DNA of 64,000 nt from Amycolatopsis sacchari (lineage in GTDB: Bacteria > Actinomycetota > Actinomycetes > Mycobacteriales > Pseudonocardiaceae). Positions 33,743-42,337 of this stretch are shown in pieces. Numbering within the stretch: the first letter of the stretch is position 1; every line of letters begins with the position of its first letter. Made by a program: the position numbers and the translations under genes. The stretch spans positions 310,001 to 374,000 of the forward strand of contig NZ_FORP01000002.1 of the NCBI RefSeq assembly GCF_900114035.1, read 5' to 3'. The notes under the pieces are model-generated. The model was not told the origin of the DNA. It worked only from the letters and a program-made list of their open reading frames with translations, and made no database searches.

Positions 33743-36103
33743 CTAGCCGCAGGGCGACGGAGGCGCTCCGCCGGGACCCGTTGCCCACGTGGCCTTCGCG
33801 GCGTCCGTGGTCAGCCGGAAGTCCAGGGTGGACCCCCGCGTCAGCTGCTCCAGCGAGACGTAGGCCCGGTCACTCGGCACGCCGTTGACGCGGAGCCCCT
33901 GCACGTACTGCAGCTGCGACGCGTCGGCCCCGCCCGCCTTCAGCACGACGCTGCGCCCGTTCTCCAGGTGCACCACGGCCTTCGCGAACTCCGGCGCGCT
34001 CAGCACGAACTGCCCGGTGCCCGGCACCGCCGGGTACAGCCCGAGCGCGCTGAACACGTACCAAGCCGACATCTCGCCGAGGTCGTCGTTGCCCGTGACG
34101 CCGTTGGGGGCGTTGGTGAACAGGGTGTGCGCCGCCCGGACGACCGTGGAGGTCTTCCACGGCTGGCCGATCAGCGCGTACATCCACGGCGAGTGCAGGT
34201 CCGGTTCGTTGTTGGGGTTGTACCGGAACTGGTTGTAGTAGTTGTACGGCCCGGTGACCCACTCCTCACGCACCGTCTTGGCCGGGTCGGCCAGCAGGTC
34301 CGAGTAGGCGAAGAAGTCGTCGAGCCGGGCCGCCGTGGCCTGCTGCCCGCCCATCCGCTGCACGAGGCCGGGGATGTCCTGCTGGGTCAGCCACTGGTAC
34401 TGCCACGCGGTGCCCTCGTGGAACCCGTCCTGCCCCTCGGGCGTGTAGGGCCCGTCGGCGGGGGTGAACCAGTCGCCCCCGGTCACCTTCGGCCGCGGGA
34501 AGCCCGTGAAGCCGCGGTCGGTCACGGTGCTGTCCCACAGGACGCGGTAGTTCTGCCCCTTGGCGGCGAGCGCCTGCGCGTCCTTCGTCTTCCCGAGCCC
34601 GCGGGCCATGATCGACAGCGAGCAGTCCGCGAGCGCGTACTCCAGCGTCGCCGACGCGCCGTGGTTCGGGTCGGTGTCCTGCCCCTTCTTCGGGAAGTTC
34701 GGGTCGTACTGCACGAACCCGTTCGCCTGGTAGCTCTCGTTGCCCGAGCGCCCCTGGAACGGGGACGAGGCGGGCGGGATCTGCGTCGAGTTCTGCAGCA
34801 ACGCCTGGTACGCCTGGCCTTCCAGGCCGCGCAGCGCACCGAACCGCCACAGGTCCACCAGGAACGGCGTGACCGGGTCACCGGTCATCGTGTTCGTCTC
34901 CTGGTTGGCGTAGGCCCACCGCGGCAGCCAGCCACCCTGGTCGTGGATCGCCAGTATGCTCTGCGCGATGTCGTGCGCCCGGCCCGGCCGCAGCAGGGCG
35001 AGCAGCTGGTTCTGCGAGCGGTAGGTGTCCCACAGCGAGAAGTACTGGTAGTACGTCCAGCCGACGGCACGGTGGACCTGGTTGTCGAAGCCGCGGTAGC
35101 GGCCGTCGACGTCGTTGCCCGTCAACGGTTGCAGCAACGTGTGGTACAGCGAGGTGTAGAACACCGTGCGCTTGTCACTCGTACCACCGGTGATGTCCAC
35201 ACTGGACAGTTCCTGGCGCCACGTGCGCTGCGTGGCCGCCTTCACGCGGTCGAAGTCGCGGTTGCCCTCCGCCGCGAGGTTGCGGCGGGCGCCGTCGGCG
35301 TCCACATAGGAAATCGCCGTAGACGCGGTGACGGAACCGGGGTTGTCGAACGTGAGCCACGCGCCGCGCAGCCCCGCCCCGCCCGCGGACTCCCTGCTGC
35401 CGGGCGTGCCGCCGGTCGGCGACCACGTGCCGTAGGAGGTGAAGGGCTTGTCGAACGTCGTGCGGAAGTAGGTCGTGTACGGCTTGCCGCCGCAGAACGC
35501 CTGCGACTCCACCGTGCCCTCGACGGTCCGGTTGTCGACGATCCGGACGCTGCTGCCGCTGACCGGTTCCTTGTCGTTGGCCTGCCCGGTGTTGACGAAC
35601 ACATGCGCGGGCCCGGACTGGTCGAACGTGTACCGCTCGAGGCCGGTGCGGGTCGTCGCCGTGGTCTCGACGTCGATCCCGCCGTAGCCGGTCAGGTGGA
35701 CCTTGTAGTAGCCGGGCTGACCGACCTCACCGTCGTGCGTGTACGGCGAGGCGTACTTCGTCTGGTCGAAAGTGGACGGTTGGCCGGGGTCGAAGGTGCC
35801 GGTCCGCGGCAGGGTCGAGACGAGCCCGCCCTGCTCCCAGCAGCCCGCACCGGACAGGAAGAAGTGCCCGAACCCGCGGATCGCGGTGTCCGTGTACTGG
35901 TACCCCGCGTAGTGCGAGCCGATGGGGCTGACCTGCGTCATGCCGAAGGGCGCCGAGGCGCCCGGGAACGTGTTGCCCTCGTCCTGCGTGCCGATGAACG
36001 TGTTGACCGAGTCGAGCACGTCCACCGGCGCGGCCGCCGCCATCGGGGTGACGACGGCCGCCGGAACGAGGGCGGCAGCGAGTACTGCCACCAGTTTCTT
36101 CAT
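33743..36103 (-). CDS. Secreted GH92 alpha-mannosidase (786 aa)
   Basis: This is a glycoside hydrolase family 92 exo-alpha-mannosidase, a Ca2+-dependent inverting enzyme that removes mannose from yeast mannan or N-glycans. A signal peptide (KKLVAVLAAALVPAAVVTP, cleavage near MAAAAP) precedes the GH92 N-domain (VNTFIGTQDEGNTFPGASAPFG, HFFLSGAGCWEQGG). The catalytic domain includes SLWDTYRSQNQLLALLRP, GWLPRWAYANQETNTMTGDP and GNDDLGEMSAWYVFSALGLYP. It starts 3 bp after the stop of the larger GH92 gene, so the pair is one operon, probably controlled by the neighbouring LacI protein. Confidence 0.95.
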   Translation of the reverse strand: MKKLVAVLAAALVPAAVVTPMAAAAPVDVLDSVNTFIGTQDEGNTFPGASAPFGMTQVSPIGSHYAGYQYTDTAIRGFGHFFLSGAGCWEQGGLVSTLPRTGTFDPGQPSTFDQTKYASPYTHDGEVGQPGYYKVHLTGYGGIDVETTATTRTGLERYTFDQSGPAHVFVNTGQANDKEPVSGSSVRIVDNRTVEGTVESQAFCGGKPYTTYFRTTFDKPFTSYGTWSPTGGTPGSRESAGGAGLRGAWLTFDNPGSVTASTAISYVDADGARRNLAAEGNRDFDRVKAATQRTWRQELSSVDITGGTSDKRTVFYTSLYHTLLQPLTGNDVDGRYRGFDNQVHRAVGWTYYQYFSLWDTYRSQNQLLALLRPGRAHDIAQSILAIHDQGGWLPRWAYANQETNTMTGDPVTPFLVDLWRFGALRGLEGQAYQALLQNSTQIPPASSPFQGRSGNESYQANGFVQYDPNFPKKGQDTDPNHGASATLEYALADCSLSIMARGLGKTKDAQALAAKGQNYRVLWDSTVTDRGFTGFPRPKVTGGDWFTPADGPYTPEGQDGFHEGTAWQYQWLTQQDIPGLVQRMGGQQATAARLDDFFAYSDLLADPAKTVREEWVTGPYNYYNQFRYNPNNEPDLHSPWMYALIGQPWKTSTVVRAAHTLFTNAPNGVTGNDDLGEMSAWYVFSALGLYPAVPGTGQFVLSAPEFAKAVVHLENGRSVVLKAGGADASQLQYVQGLRVNGVPSDRAYVSLEQLTRGSTLDFRLTTDAAKATWATGPGGAPPSPCG

Positions 36104-36106
36104 GGG

Positions 36107-39100
36107 TTATCCGATTCCGATCGCGAAAACGTGCAACTGTCCACCCGAGACGTTCGACGGCAGGGTCACGCTCCGCACGGTCTTGCCCGCGGGCAGCGTG
36201 ATCGGCGCGCTGGCGAACACGTAGGTGTTGATCTGTTGCGGGGTACCGCCGGTGCTGTTGCGGTACGGCGTGGTGAACGCGACCTGGTTGCCGAACGCGG
36301 GCTGCTGCCCGCCCGCGCCGAGCGTCCAGTCCGAGAACCCGAGCTGCGCCGTGCTCGAGCTGCCGTCGGTGTAGCTGATCGTCAGCGTGCCGGAGGCGCT
36401 GCCGTTGCTGGCCGCGCCGAGGAACGCCAGCCGCCCGCTGCCGGACGCGATGATCGTCTGCCCCTGCGCCTGCACGTTGTCGGGCGAACCCGCGGGGTAG
36501 TTCGGCCAGGTGTAGGACAGGCCGCCCACCGTCACCGTGCTGCCCGCCTTGGCCCCGGCGGCGGCGAGGGCGTCGGCGGAGTAGCTGAAGCCCACCCCGT
36601 CGAAGTTCGCCGCGGCCGGCTTGGAGTCCGGCGAGATGCCCGCGTTGTTGACCGCCGCCAGCCAGCTGCCCGGCTGCGTCACGAGCACGCCCAGCGTCGA
36701 GGACAGCGACGGCTGCCCGGCCGCCGACAGCGTGACCGGCACCTGGTACGAGCCCTCGGCCGTGCTGTCGCCGATGTTCACCGTGACGTTCACCTGGGCC
36801 TTGCCGCCGGCGGGCACCGCGATGTCACCGGAGGACGGGGTGACCGTGATGCCCGCCGGCGGGTTGGCGGTCCAGTGCCACGTGCGGGCGGTGCCGGTCA
36901 GGTCCTGCGCACCGACCGCGGTGGTACCGGACGAGCCGTTCGGCACGACCAGCCGAGCGGGATCCACATAGGACACCGCGGCCGGCTCACCGTCGCGGAA
37001 CGACGGCGGCGCGTCCGACGGCGCACTGCCCCACGAGGTGTCCGGCGTGGTGGACAACGTGAAGTCCAGCGTGCCGCCCGTGGTGGGGAAGGACTCCGGC
37101 AGCCAGGTCTTGGTCGAGGAGACGCCGTTGACCTTCAGCCCGGTCACGTACTGGCCGGTGCCGTTGCCGTTGATGGTGATCTTCTTGCCGAGCCCGGTCG
37201 TCACCACGGCCTTCGGGAACAGCGGCGAGCCGACCACCAGCTCCGCGCGGCCCGGGATCTCCGGGTACACGCCGAGCGCCGACCAGACGTACCAGGACGA
37301 CATCTGGCCGAGGTCGTCGTTGCCGATCAGGCCCTGCGGGTTCGGGTTGTACAGCTCGGTCTGCACGCGCCGCACGATCGACTGCGTCTTGTAGGGCGCA
37401 CCGGTGAAGTCGTACAGCCACGCCACGTTCGAGTTGGGCTCGTTGCCCAGGAACGCGTGCGGGTCCTGCGTGCCGGCGTTCAGCTCCGTCAGGAACTCGT
37501 CCAAACGGGACTGCACGGCCTGGTTGCCGCCGAACGCCGTGATGAGGCCGGCGACGTCGTAGGGCACCATCCAGCTGTACTGCGCGCCGTTGCCCTCGAC
37601 CCAGCCCTGCGAGCTGCCCGGGTTGTACGGCGTGGTGAAGGTGCCGTCGGCGTTGCGCGGCTGCAGGTAGCCGGTCGCCGGGTTGTACAGGTTCTGCCAG
37701 TACTGGGCACGCTTCATGAAGTTCTGGTACGTCGAGCTGTCGCCGAGCCGCGCGGCGAGCTGCGCGATGGAGAAGTCGGCGCTGGTGTACTCCAGCGTGT
37801 CGGCGCCGGCGCCGGGCACGTAGCCGAGCTTCTGGTAGTCCTCCAGCCCGGGGCGTTCGGTGTAGCCCTGGGTGGTGGGCTGCGTCGCGCCGCGGATCAT
37901 GGACAGCAACGCGTTGTGCGCGTCGAAGTCCTTGGCACCGAAGGCGTACATGCTGGACACGATGATGTGGTACGGGTCGCCGTTCATCACGCCCGTGTAG
38001 TCGTTGGCGACCGTCCAGCGGTCCCACGCGCCGCCTTGCGCGGCGTAGGCGACCATCGAGTTCGCGATGTCCGAGGACTCCTTGGGCGCCAGCAGCGCCA
38101 GCAGCTGGGCCTCCGAGCGGTAGATGTCCCAGCCGGAGAAGTTCGTGTACATCGCGTGGCCCTTGGCCGCCGTGTGCACGCGCCCGTCGAACCCGGTGTA
38201 GCGGCCATCGACGTCGGAGAACACGTTCGGCTGGATCAGCGAGTGGTACAGCGCGGTGTAGAACGTGGTCTTGTCGGCGTCGGAACCACCGGTGATCTGG
38301 ATCTGGTTGAGCCGGTCGTTCCAGGCCTTGCGCGCCGCGGCCGCCACGTCGTCGAACGAGCGGCGGTTGTTCTCCGCCTTGACGTTCGCCTGCGCCCCGT
38401 CGACGGACACGAAGGACAGCCCGACCTGGACGTTGACCTCGGCGCCGGGGGCGAAGGTCACGTAGCCGCCGCTGCCGGGACCGCTGACGGTGGTGTTCTC
38501 CGGCTTCTTGGCGTCCGTGCGCGCGGTCTTGGCCTGCTCGGCCGCCAGGGTCTGCGGGGAGACCTTCGACTGCGCGCCACCGTTCTCGACGGCCTTGTTC
38601 GGGGTGACCGTGCCGTTGCGCCAGGTGCCGATCGAGGTGAACGGCTGGTCGAACTTGGCGTAGAAGTACACGCGGTAGTGCGAGTCGGTGCCGCAGAACC
38701 CGCCGCTGGACGCCCAGCCGCTGACGGTGTCCCTGCCGATCGAGATCTGGGCGTCGTCGGTGCCCGTGACCGAGCCCGACGTGTTGATCAACAGCGTCGA
38801 CGTGCTGTTCTGCGGGTAGGTGAACCGGCCCGAGCCGGTGCGCTGGGTCGCGGACAGCTCGACGTTCACGCCGCTGTCGAGCTTGACGCTGTACTTACCG
38901 GCCGTGGCCTGCTCGTTCGCGTGCGAGAACGGCATGGTGTAGCGGCCGGGGTCGGTCGCGGGCGAAGTGGTGACCTGCCCGTTGTAGGGGATGAAGGGGA
39001 TGTCCTCGTAGGTGTCGCACCCCGCGCCGGACAGGTGCGTCAGGCTGAAGCCCTTGAGGGCGGTGCTGTCGTAGTAGTAACCGCCCGGCTGGCCGGTGAC

Positions 39101-39340
39101 CGTGTCCGGGCTCCACTGGACCATCCCGAACGGCACCACCGCGCCCGGGAAGTTGTTGCCCGCACCACCGCCGGTGCCCTGGTCCTTGCCGCCCGGCCGG
39201 GTGCCGACGAAGGGGTTGACCCACTTCGCCAGGTCCTGTTGCGCGGGCGCCGCGTCCGCCTGCACCGCCGGCATGACCACTGATGTGACCACGAGGCCGG
39301 CGGCGAGCGCCAGCCCCTTTCTGACTCGCGAAAGCCTCAC
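36107..39340 (-). CDS. Secreted multidomain GH92 alpha-mannosidase (1077 aa)
   Basis: This GH92 alpha-mannosidase has accessory domains. After an Arg-rich signal peptide (SRVRKGLALAAGLVVTSVVM) comes the GH92 region (WVNPFVGTRPGG, NNFPGAVVPFGMVQWSPD, GWDIYRSEAQLLALLAP, GNDDLGQMSSWYVWSALGVYPE) to about residue 770. A NEW3-like beta-sandwich follows (about 800-895, NPPAGITVTPSSGDIAVPAG), then a ~170-residue beta-rich C-domain (DFTL... to HVFAIGIG) likely to bind carbohydrate. I chose the GTG at 39340, preceded by AGGAGG; a TTG 21 nt upstream would engulf that site. It is first in the operon. A LacI-type operator lies 16 bp upstream of the start. Confidence 0.93.
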   Translation of the reverse strand: MRLSRVRKGLALAAGLVVTSVVMPAVQADAAPAQQDLAKWVNPFVGTRPGGKDQGTGGGAGNNFPGAVVPFGMVQWSPDTVTGQPGGYYYDSTALKGFSLTHLSGAGCDTYEDIPFIPYNGQVTTSPATDPGRYTMPFSHANEQATAGKYSVKLDSGVNVELSATQRTGSGRFTYPQNSTSTLLINTSGSVTGTDDAQISIGRDTVSGWASSGGFCGTDSHYRVYFYAKFDQPFTSIGTWRNGTVTPNKAVENGGAQSKVSPQTLAAEQAKTARTDAKKPENTTVSGPGSGGYVTFAPGAEVNVQVGLSFVSVDGAQANVKAENNRRSFDDVAAAARKAWNDRLNQIQITGGSDADKTTFYTALYHSLIQPNVFSDVDGRYTGFDGRVHTAAKGHAMYTNFSGWDIYRSEAQLLALLAPKESSDIANSMVAYAAQGGAWDRWTVANDYTGVMNGDPYHIIVSSMYAFGAKDFDAHNALLSMIRGATQPTTQGYTERPGLEDYQKLGYVPGAGADTLEYTSADFSIAQLAARLGDSSTYQNFMKRAQYWQNLYNPATGYLQPRNADGTFTTPYNPGSSQGWVEGNGAQYSWMVPYDVAGLITAFGGNQAVQSRLDEFLTELNAGTQDPHAFLGNEPNSNVAWLYDFTGAPYKTQSIVRRVQTELYNPNPQGLIGNDDLGQMSSWYVWSALGVYPEIPGRAELVVGSPLFPKAVVTTGLGKKITINGNGTGQYVTGLKVNGVSSTKTWLPESFPTTGGTLDFTLSTTPDTSWGSAPSDAPPSFRDGEPAAVSYVDPARLVVPNGSSGTTAVGAQDLTGTARTWHWTANPPAGITVTPSSGDIAVPAGGKAQVNVTVNIGDSTAEGSYQVPVTLSAAGQPSLSSTLGVLVTQPGSWLAAVNNAGISPDSKPAAANFDGVGFSYSADALAAAGAKAGSTVTVGGLSYTWPNYPAGSPDNVQAQGQTIIASGSGRLAFLGAASNGSASGTLTISYTDGSSSTAQLGFSDWTLGAGGQQPAFGNQVAFTTPYRNSTGGTPQQINTYVFASAPITLPAGKTVRSVTLPSNVSGGQLHVFAIGIG

Positions 39341-39356
39341 TGGCGTCGCCTCCTGT

Positions 39357-39368
39357 GACAACCTTGTC
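39357..39368. promoter_or_regulatory. LacI-type operator upstream of the GH92 operon
   Basis: GACAACCTTGTC differs at one position from the perfect palindrome at the lacI start (39532-39543). It lies between the predicted promoter (39379-39408) and the ribosome-binding site of the larger GH92 gene, so bound repressor would block elongation or initiation. Confidence 0.6.
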
Positions 39369-39378
39369 GCCGCAGGCC

Positions 39379-39408
39379 ACTGTCGTTACTGGCTGACGAG
39401 CGGGTCAA
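39379..39408 (-). promoter_or_regulatory. Predicted promoter of the GH92 operon
   Basis: On the minus strand TTGACC (39408-39403) and GACAGT (39384-39379) are separated by 18 nt. The -35 is good and the -10 is weak but of a type seen in actinomycetes. The predicted start falls just before the operator at 39357-39368. Confidence 0.35.
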
Positions 39409-39440
39409 GGATCAGGGCGGATCCTGTCTCGTTCCGGACA

Positions 39441-39473
39441 GGCGATACTCCGTACGCAGCAAGGAGTATCGCC
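39441..39473. promoter_or_regulatory. Central 11-bp inverted repeat in the GH92-lacI interval
   Basis: GGCGATACTCC (39441-39451) is exactly inverted at 39463-39473 with an 11-nt spacer. It lies midway between the two divergent promoters and is unlike the LacI palindrome. A second regulator's site is possible. Confidence 0.45.
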
Positions 39474-39490
39474 GCTTCTCGTTCGGACCA

Positions 39491-39519
39491 TTGACAACCC
39501 GCCCACAAAGGTGTGAAAT
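39491..39519 (+). promoter_or_regulatory. Predicted lacI promoter
   Basis: A consensus TTGACA (39491-39496), 17-nt spacer and TGAAAT (39514-39519) place transcription near 39525, about 5 nt before the ATG. The operator at 39532-39543 would then cover the first transcribed bases. Confidence 0.55.
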
Positions 39520-39529
39520 CCCCAGCACT

Positions 39530-40561
39530 ATGACAACGTTGTCGGACGGCACCCGCGGGTCCGCGAGACGCGCCACCATGAGCGACGTCGCGCGGCTGGC
39601 CGGGGTCAGCATCAAGACCGTGTCACGGGTCGTCAACGACGAGCCCGCGGTGCACCCGGAGACCGCGCGTCGCGTCGTCGCGGCCATCGAGCAGCTCGGG
39701 TTCCGGCGCAACCTCGGCGCGCGCAACCTGCGCCGGGGCTCCAGCACCGGCACCATCGGCCTGATCGTCGAGGACGTCGGCAACCCGTTCTACTCCGAGC
39801 TGAACCGCGCGGTGGAGAAGATCTCGACCTCGTTCGGCAGGCACGTGCTCACCGGGTCGTCCGACGAGAACTCCGACCGGGAACGCGAGCTGGCGCTGGA
39901 GTTCTGCTCCCGCCGCGTGGACGGGCTGCTCATCGTCCCCGCCGGCGCCCAGCACCACTACCTGGTGCCGGAGATGCGCGCGGGCACGCCCGTGGTGTTC
40001 CTCGACCGCCCGGCAGGCGACATCGTCGCCGACACCGTGCTGGTGGACAACCTCGGCGGCACCATCGAGGCCGTCGCGCACCTGGCCCGCCAGGGCCACC
40101 GCCGCATCGCCTTCGTCGGTGACAGCCCCGACATCTTCACGGCAACGGAGCGGTTACGGGGTTTTCGGGAGGGCTGCGTGCGCGCCGGACTCCGTTACGA
40201 CGAACGGCTCGCGGTCCTGCGCACCCCCACCCAGGAGAACGTCCTCGACGCCGTGGACCGCCTGCTGACCGGCCCCGACCGCGCCACGGCCGTCATCGCG
40301 GGGAACAACCGGGTCGCCGTGCACCTGCTGCGCGCGCTGACCCACGTCACCCCGCGCCCCGCGCTGGTGAGCTTCGACGACTTCGAGCTCGCCGATCTGC
40401 TCGACCCGCCCGTCACCGTGATCGGCCACGACGTGAGCCGGCTCGGCAAGGCGGCGGCCGAGCTGCTGTTCGCAAGGATCCACGGCGAGGACTCCCCGCC
40501 GAGAAAGGTAGTGCTGCCCGTGCACCTCGTACCCCGCGGCTCCGGTGAGGTCGCCCCGTGA
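39530..40561 (+). CDS. LacI-family repressor of the mannoside locus
   Basis: This is a 343-residue LacI/GalR regulator. The N-terminal HTH and hinge are clear (MSDVARLAGVSIKTVSRVVND, from about residue 16, to FRRNLGARNLRRGSS), followed by a periplasmic-binding-protein-like sensor (TIGLIVEDVGNPFYSEL, DGLLIVPAG, RRIAFVGDSPDIFTA, ALVSFDDFELADLLDPPVTV). The ATG at 39530 is embedded in a perfect GACAACGTTGTC operator, implying autorepression. The stop overlaps manA (GTGA). The inducer is probably mannose or a mannobiose-type sugar, inferred from the flanking GH92 and transporter genes. Confidence 0.93.
   Translation: MTTLSDGTRGSARRATMSDVARLAGVSIKTVSRVVNDEPAVHPETARRVVAAIEQLGFRRNLGARNLRRGSSTGTIGLIVEDVGNPFYSELNRAVEKISTSFGRHVLTGSSDENSDRERELALEFCSRRVDGLLIVPAGAQHHYLVPEMRAGTPVVFLDRPAGDIVADTVLVDNLGGTIEAVAHLARQGHRRIAFVGDSPDIFTATERLRGFREGCVRAGLRYDERLAVLRTPTQENVLDAVDRLLTGPDRATAVIAGNNRVAVHLLRALTHVTPRPALVSFDDFELADLLDPPVTVIGHDVSRLGKAAAELLFARIHGEDSPPRKVVLPVHLVPRGSGEVAP
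39532..39543. promoter_or_regulatory. LacI-type operator over the lacI start codon
   Basis: This is a perfect 12-bp palindrome, GACAACGTTGTC, with the central CG typical of LacI-family operators. It overlaps the start codon of the lacI gene. A one-mismatch version lies at 39357-39368 before the GH92 operon. Confidence 0.7.
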
Positions 40562-41568
40562 GTTCTCCGATCAAGCTCCCGGCCAACCAGCCGCCCCAGT
40601 TCTACCGCGGTGGCGCGGCCATCGCCGCCCTGCGCGGCGCCGACTCCGGCAAGGAGTTCGGCCCGGAGGACTGGGTCGCGTCCACCACCACCCTCTACGG
40701 CCAGGAGGAGAACGGCCTGACGAGACTGCCCGACGGCAGGTGGCTGCGGGACGCGGTGCGGGCGGACCCCGAGGCGTGGCTGGGCGCCAAGCACGTGGCC
40801 GCCTTCTCGGACTCGACGGCGCTGCTGGTCAAGCTGCTCGACGCCGGGCAGCGGCTGCCCGTGCACTTCCACCCGTCGAACTCCTTCGCGCGGCAGCACT
40901 TCGACTCGCACTTCGGCAAGACCGAGGCATGGATCGTGGTCGGCACGAGCGGCGACGACCCGCGAGTCTACCCCGGCTTCAAGGAGAGCGTGGACCCCAA
41001 GACGGTCGCCGGGTGGGTGCGTGAGCAGGACACCGAGGCGATGCTCGGGGCACTCAACAGCGTGCCCGTCAAGCCGGGTGACAACGTCTACATCCCGGCC
41101 GGCCTGCCGCACGCCATCGGCGAGGGCGTGTTCGTCGTCGAACTCCAGCAGCCGACGGACTTCTCGCTGACCATCGAGTGGCGCGACTTCCTCGGCAGCC
41201 CCGAGAAGGGCCACCTCGGCATCGGGTTCGACGCGGCCCTGCAGGCGCTCGACACCTCCGCCCGCGACCCCGAGTCGATCATCAAGCGCACCGCGGACCT
41301 CGACGAGTCCACAGTGGACCTGCTCGTGCCCGGCGCGGCGGAGTTCTTCCGCGCCGACCGGCTGCGCCCCAGCCCGTCCCTCGCGCTCGACCCGTCGTTC
41401 ACGGTGCTCGTGGTGCTCGACGGCCAGGGCACGCTGAAGACCGAGCACGGCGGCGAACTGGCGCTGGCCAAGGGCGACACCGTCCTGGTGCCGCACGCCG
41501 CCGGGCAGTCGGAGGTGGCGGGCGAGCTGACGATCATCCGTTGCCGCCCACCAGCACCGGGAGCATGA
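40558..41568 (+). CDS. manA: Class I mannose-6-phosphate isomerase-like protein
   Basis: This is a 336-residue cupin-type isomerase expected to interconvert mannose-6-P and fructose-6-P. Zinc-site features are LPVHFHPSNSFARQHFDSHFGKTEAW (split here at HFHP and GKTEAW, about 100-125) and the later PAGLPHAIGEG. The C-terminal half is a second cupin-like domain (TVLVVLDGQGTLKTEHG, DTVLVPHAAGQ). The GTG start overlaps the lacI stop by 4 bp, and the ABC ATPase starts 1 bp after its stop, so it is fully embedded in the operon. A kinase supplying mannose-6-P is not encoded nearby. Confidence 0.85.
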   Translation: MSSPIKLPANQPPQFYRGGAAIAALRGADSGKEFGPEDWVASTTTLYGQEENGLTRLPDGRWLRDAVRADPEAWLGAKHVAAFSDSTALLVKLLDAGQRLPVHFHPSNSFARQHFDSHFGKTEAWIVVGTSGDDPRVYPGFKESVDPKTVAGWVREQDTEAMLGALNSVPVKPGDNVYIPAGLPHAIGEGVFVVELQQPTDFSLTIEWRDFLGSPEKGHLGIGFDAALQALDTSARDPESIIKRTADLDESTVDLLVPGAAEFFRADRLRPSPSLALDPSFTVLVVLDGQGTLKTEHGGELALAKGDTVLVPHAAGQSEVAGELTIIRCRPPAPGA

Positions 41569-41569
41569 C

Positions 41570-42337
41570 ATGAGCGACGCCGTCCTGCTGGACGCCCAGA
41601 ACATCGTGAAGCACTACGGCTCGGTCGAGGCGTTGCGCGGCGCCTCGTTCCAGGCGAGAGCGGGCGAGGTGACCGCGCTGATCGGCGACAACGGCGCCGG
41701 GAAGTCGACGTTGATCAAGTGCCTGTCCGGCGCCGAGCAACCGACGTCGGGGCGGATCCTGCTGGACGGCGCGGAGGTGCACCTCGACTCGCCCACCACC
41801 GCGCGGCGGCTGGGCATCGAAACCGTGTACCAGGACCTCGCGGTCGCACCCGAGCTCGACCCGGCCGCGAACCTCTTCCTGGGCAGGGAGATCCACCGGC
41901 GCGGCCTCCTCGGCAAGCTGGGGATGCTGGACAAGGCCGAGATGCGGCGGCAGGCGGTCGAGGAGTTCAAGCGGCTCGGCGTGACGCTGCAGAGCACGGA
42001 CGTGCCGATCGGCTCGCTGTCCGGCGGGCAGCGGCAGAGCGTCGCCGTCGCGCGGTCGGTGGTGTGGGCGAGCAAGGTCGTCTTCATGGACGAGCCGACC
42101 GCCGCGCTCGGCGTCGTGCAGCGCGAACGCGTGCTGGACGTCATCCGGCGGGTGCGGGACCAGGGCATCGCGGTCGTGCTGATCAGCCACAACATGCCCG
42201 AGGTGCTGTCGGTGTCCGACCGGATCGAGGTGCTGCGGCTCGGCAGCAGGGTCGCGCGGTTCCAGGCCTCGGAGACCAAGCTGGAGGACCTCGTCGCCGC
42301 GATGACCGGGGCGCTCACCCACGAGGAGGCGGCGTGA
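41570..42337 (+). CDS. Sugar ABC transporter ATP-binding protein (single-domain, FrcA-like)
   Basis: This is a 255-residue ATPase with Walker A GDNGAGKST, signature GSLSGGQRQSVAVAR, Walker B VVFMDEPTAALG and the H-loop VVLISHNMPEVL. Carbohydrate-uptake (CUT2) ATPases such as RbsA usually have two fused domains (~500 aa); this has one, as in FrcA, which serves fructose/mannose/ribose uptake. The full-length end (TGALTHEEAA) shows it is not a truncation. The next gene, the permease, overlaps its stop (GTGA). Confidence 0.92.
   Translation: MSDAVLLDAQNIVKHYGSVEALRGASFQARAGEVTALIGDNGAGKSTLIKCLSGAEQPTSGRILLDGAEVHLDSPTTARRLGIETVYQDLAVAPELDPAANLFLGREIHRRGLLGKLGMLDKAEMRRQAVEEFKRLGVTLQSTDVPIGSLSGGQRQSVAVARSVVWASKVVFMDEPTAALGVVQRERVLDVIRRVRDQGIAVVLISHNMPEVLSVSDRIEVLRLGSRVARFQASETKLEDLVAAMTGALTHEEAA

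Noticed and set aside
33731-39283. 1850-codon open frame on the plus strand opposite both GH92 genes
   Set aside because: It is Arg/Val/His-rich with no recognisable domain and is exactly antisense to two complete GH92 genes; a product of high third-position GC.
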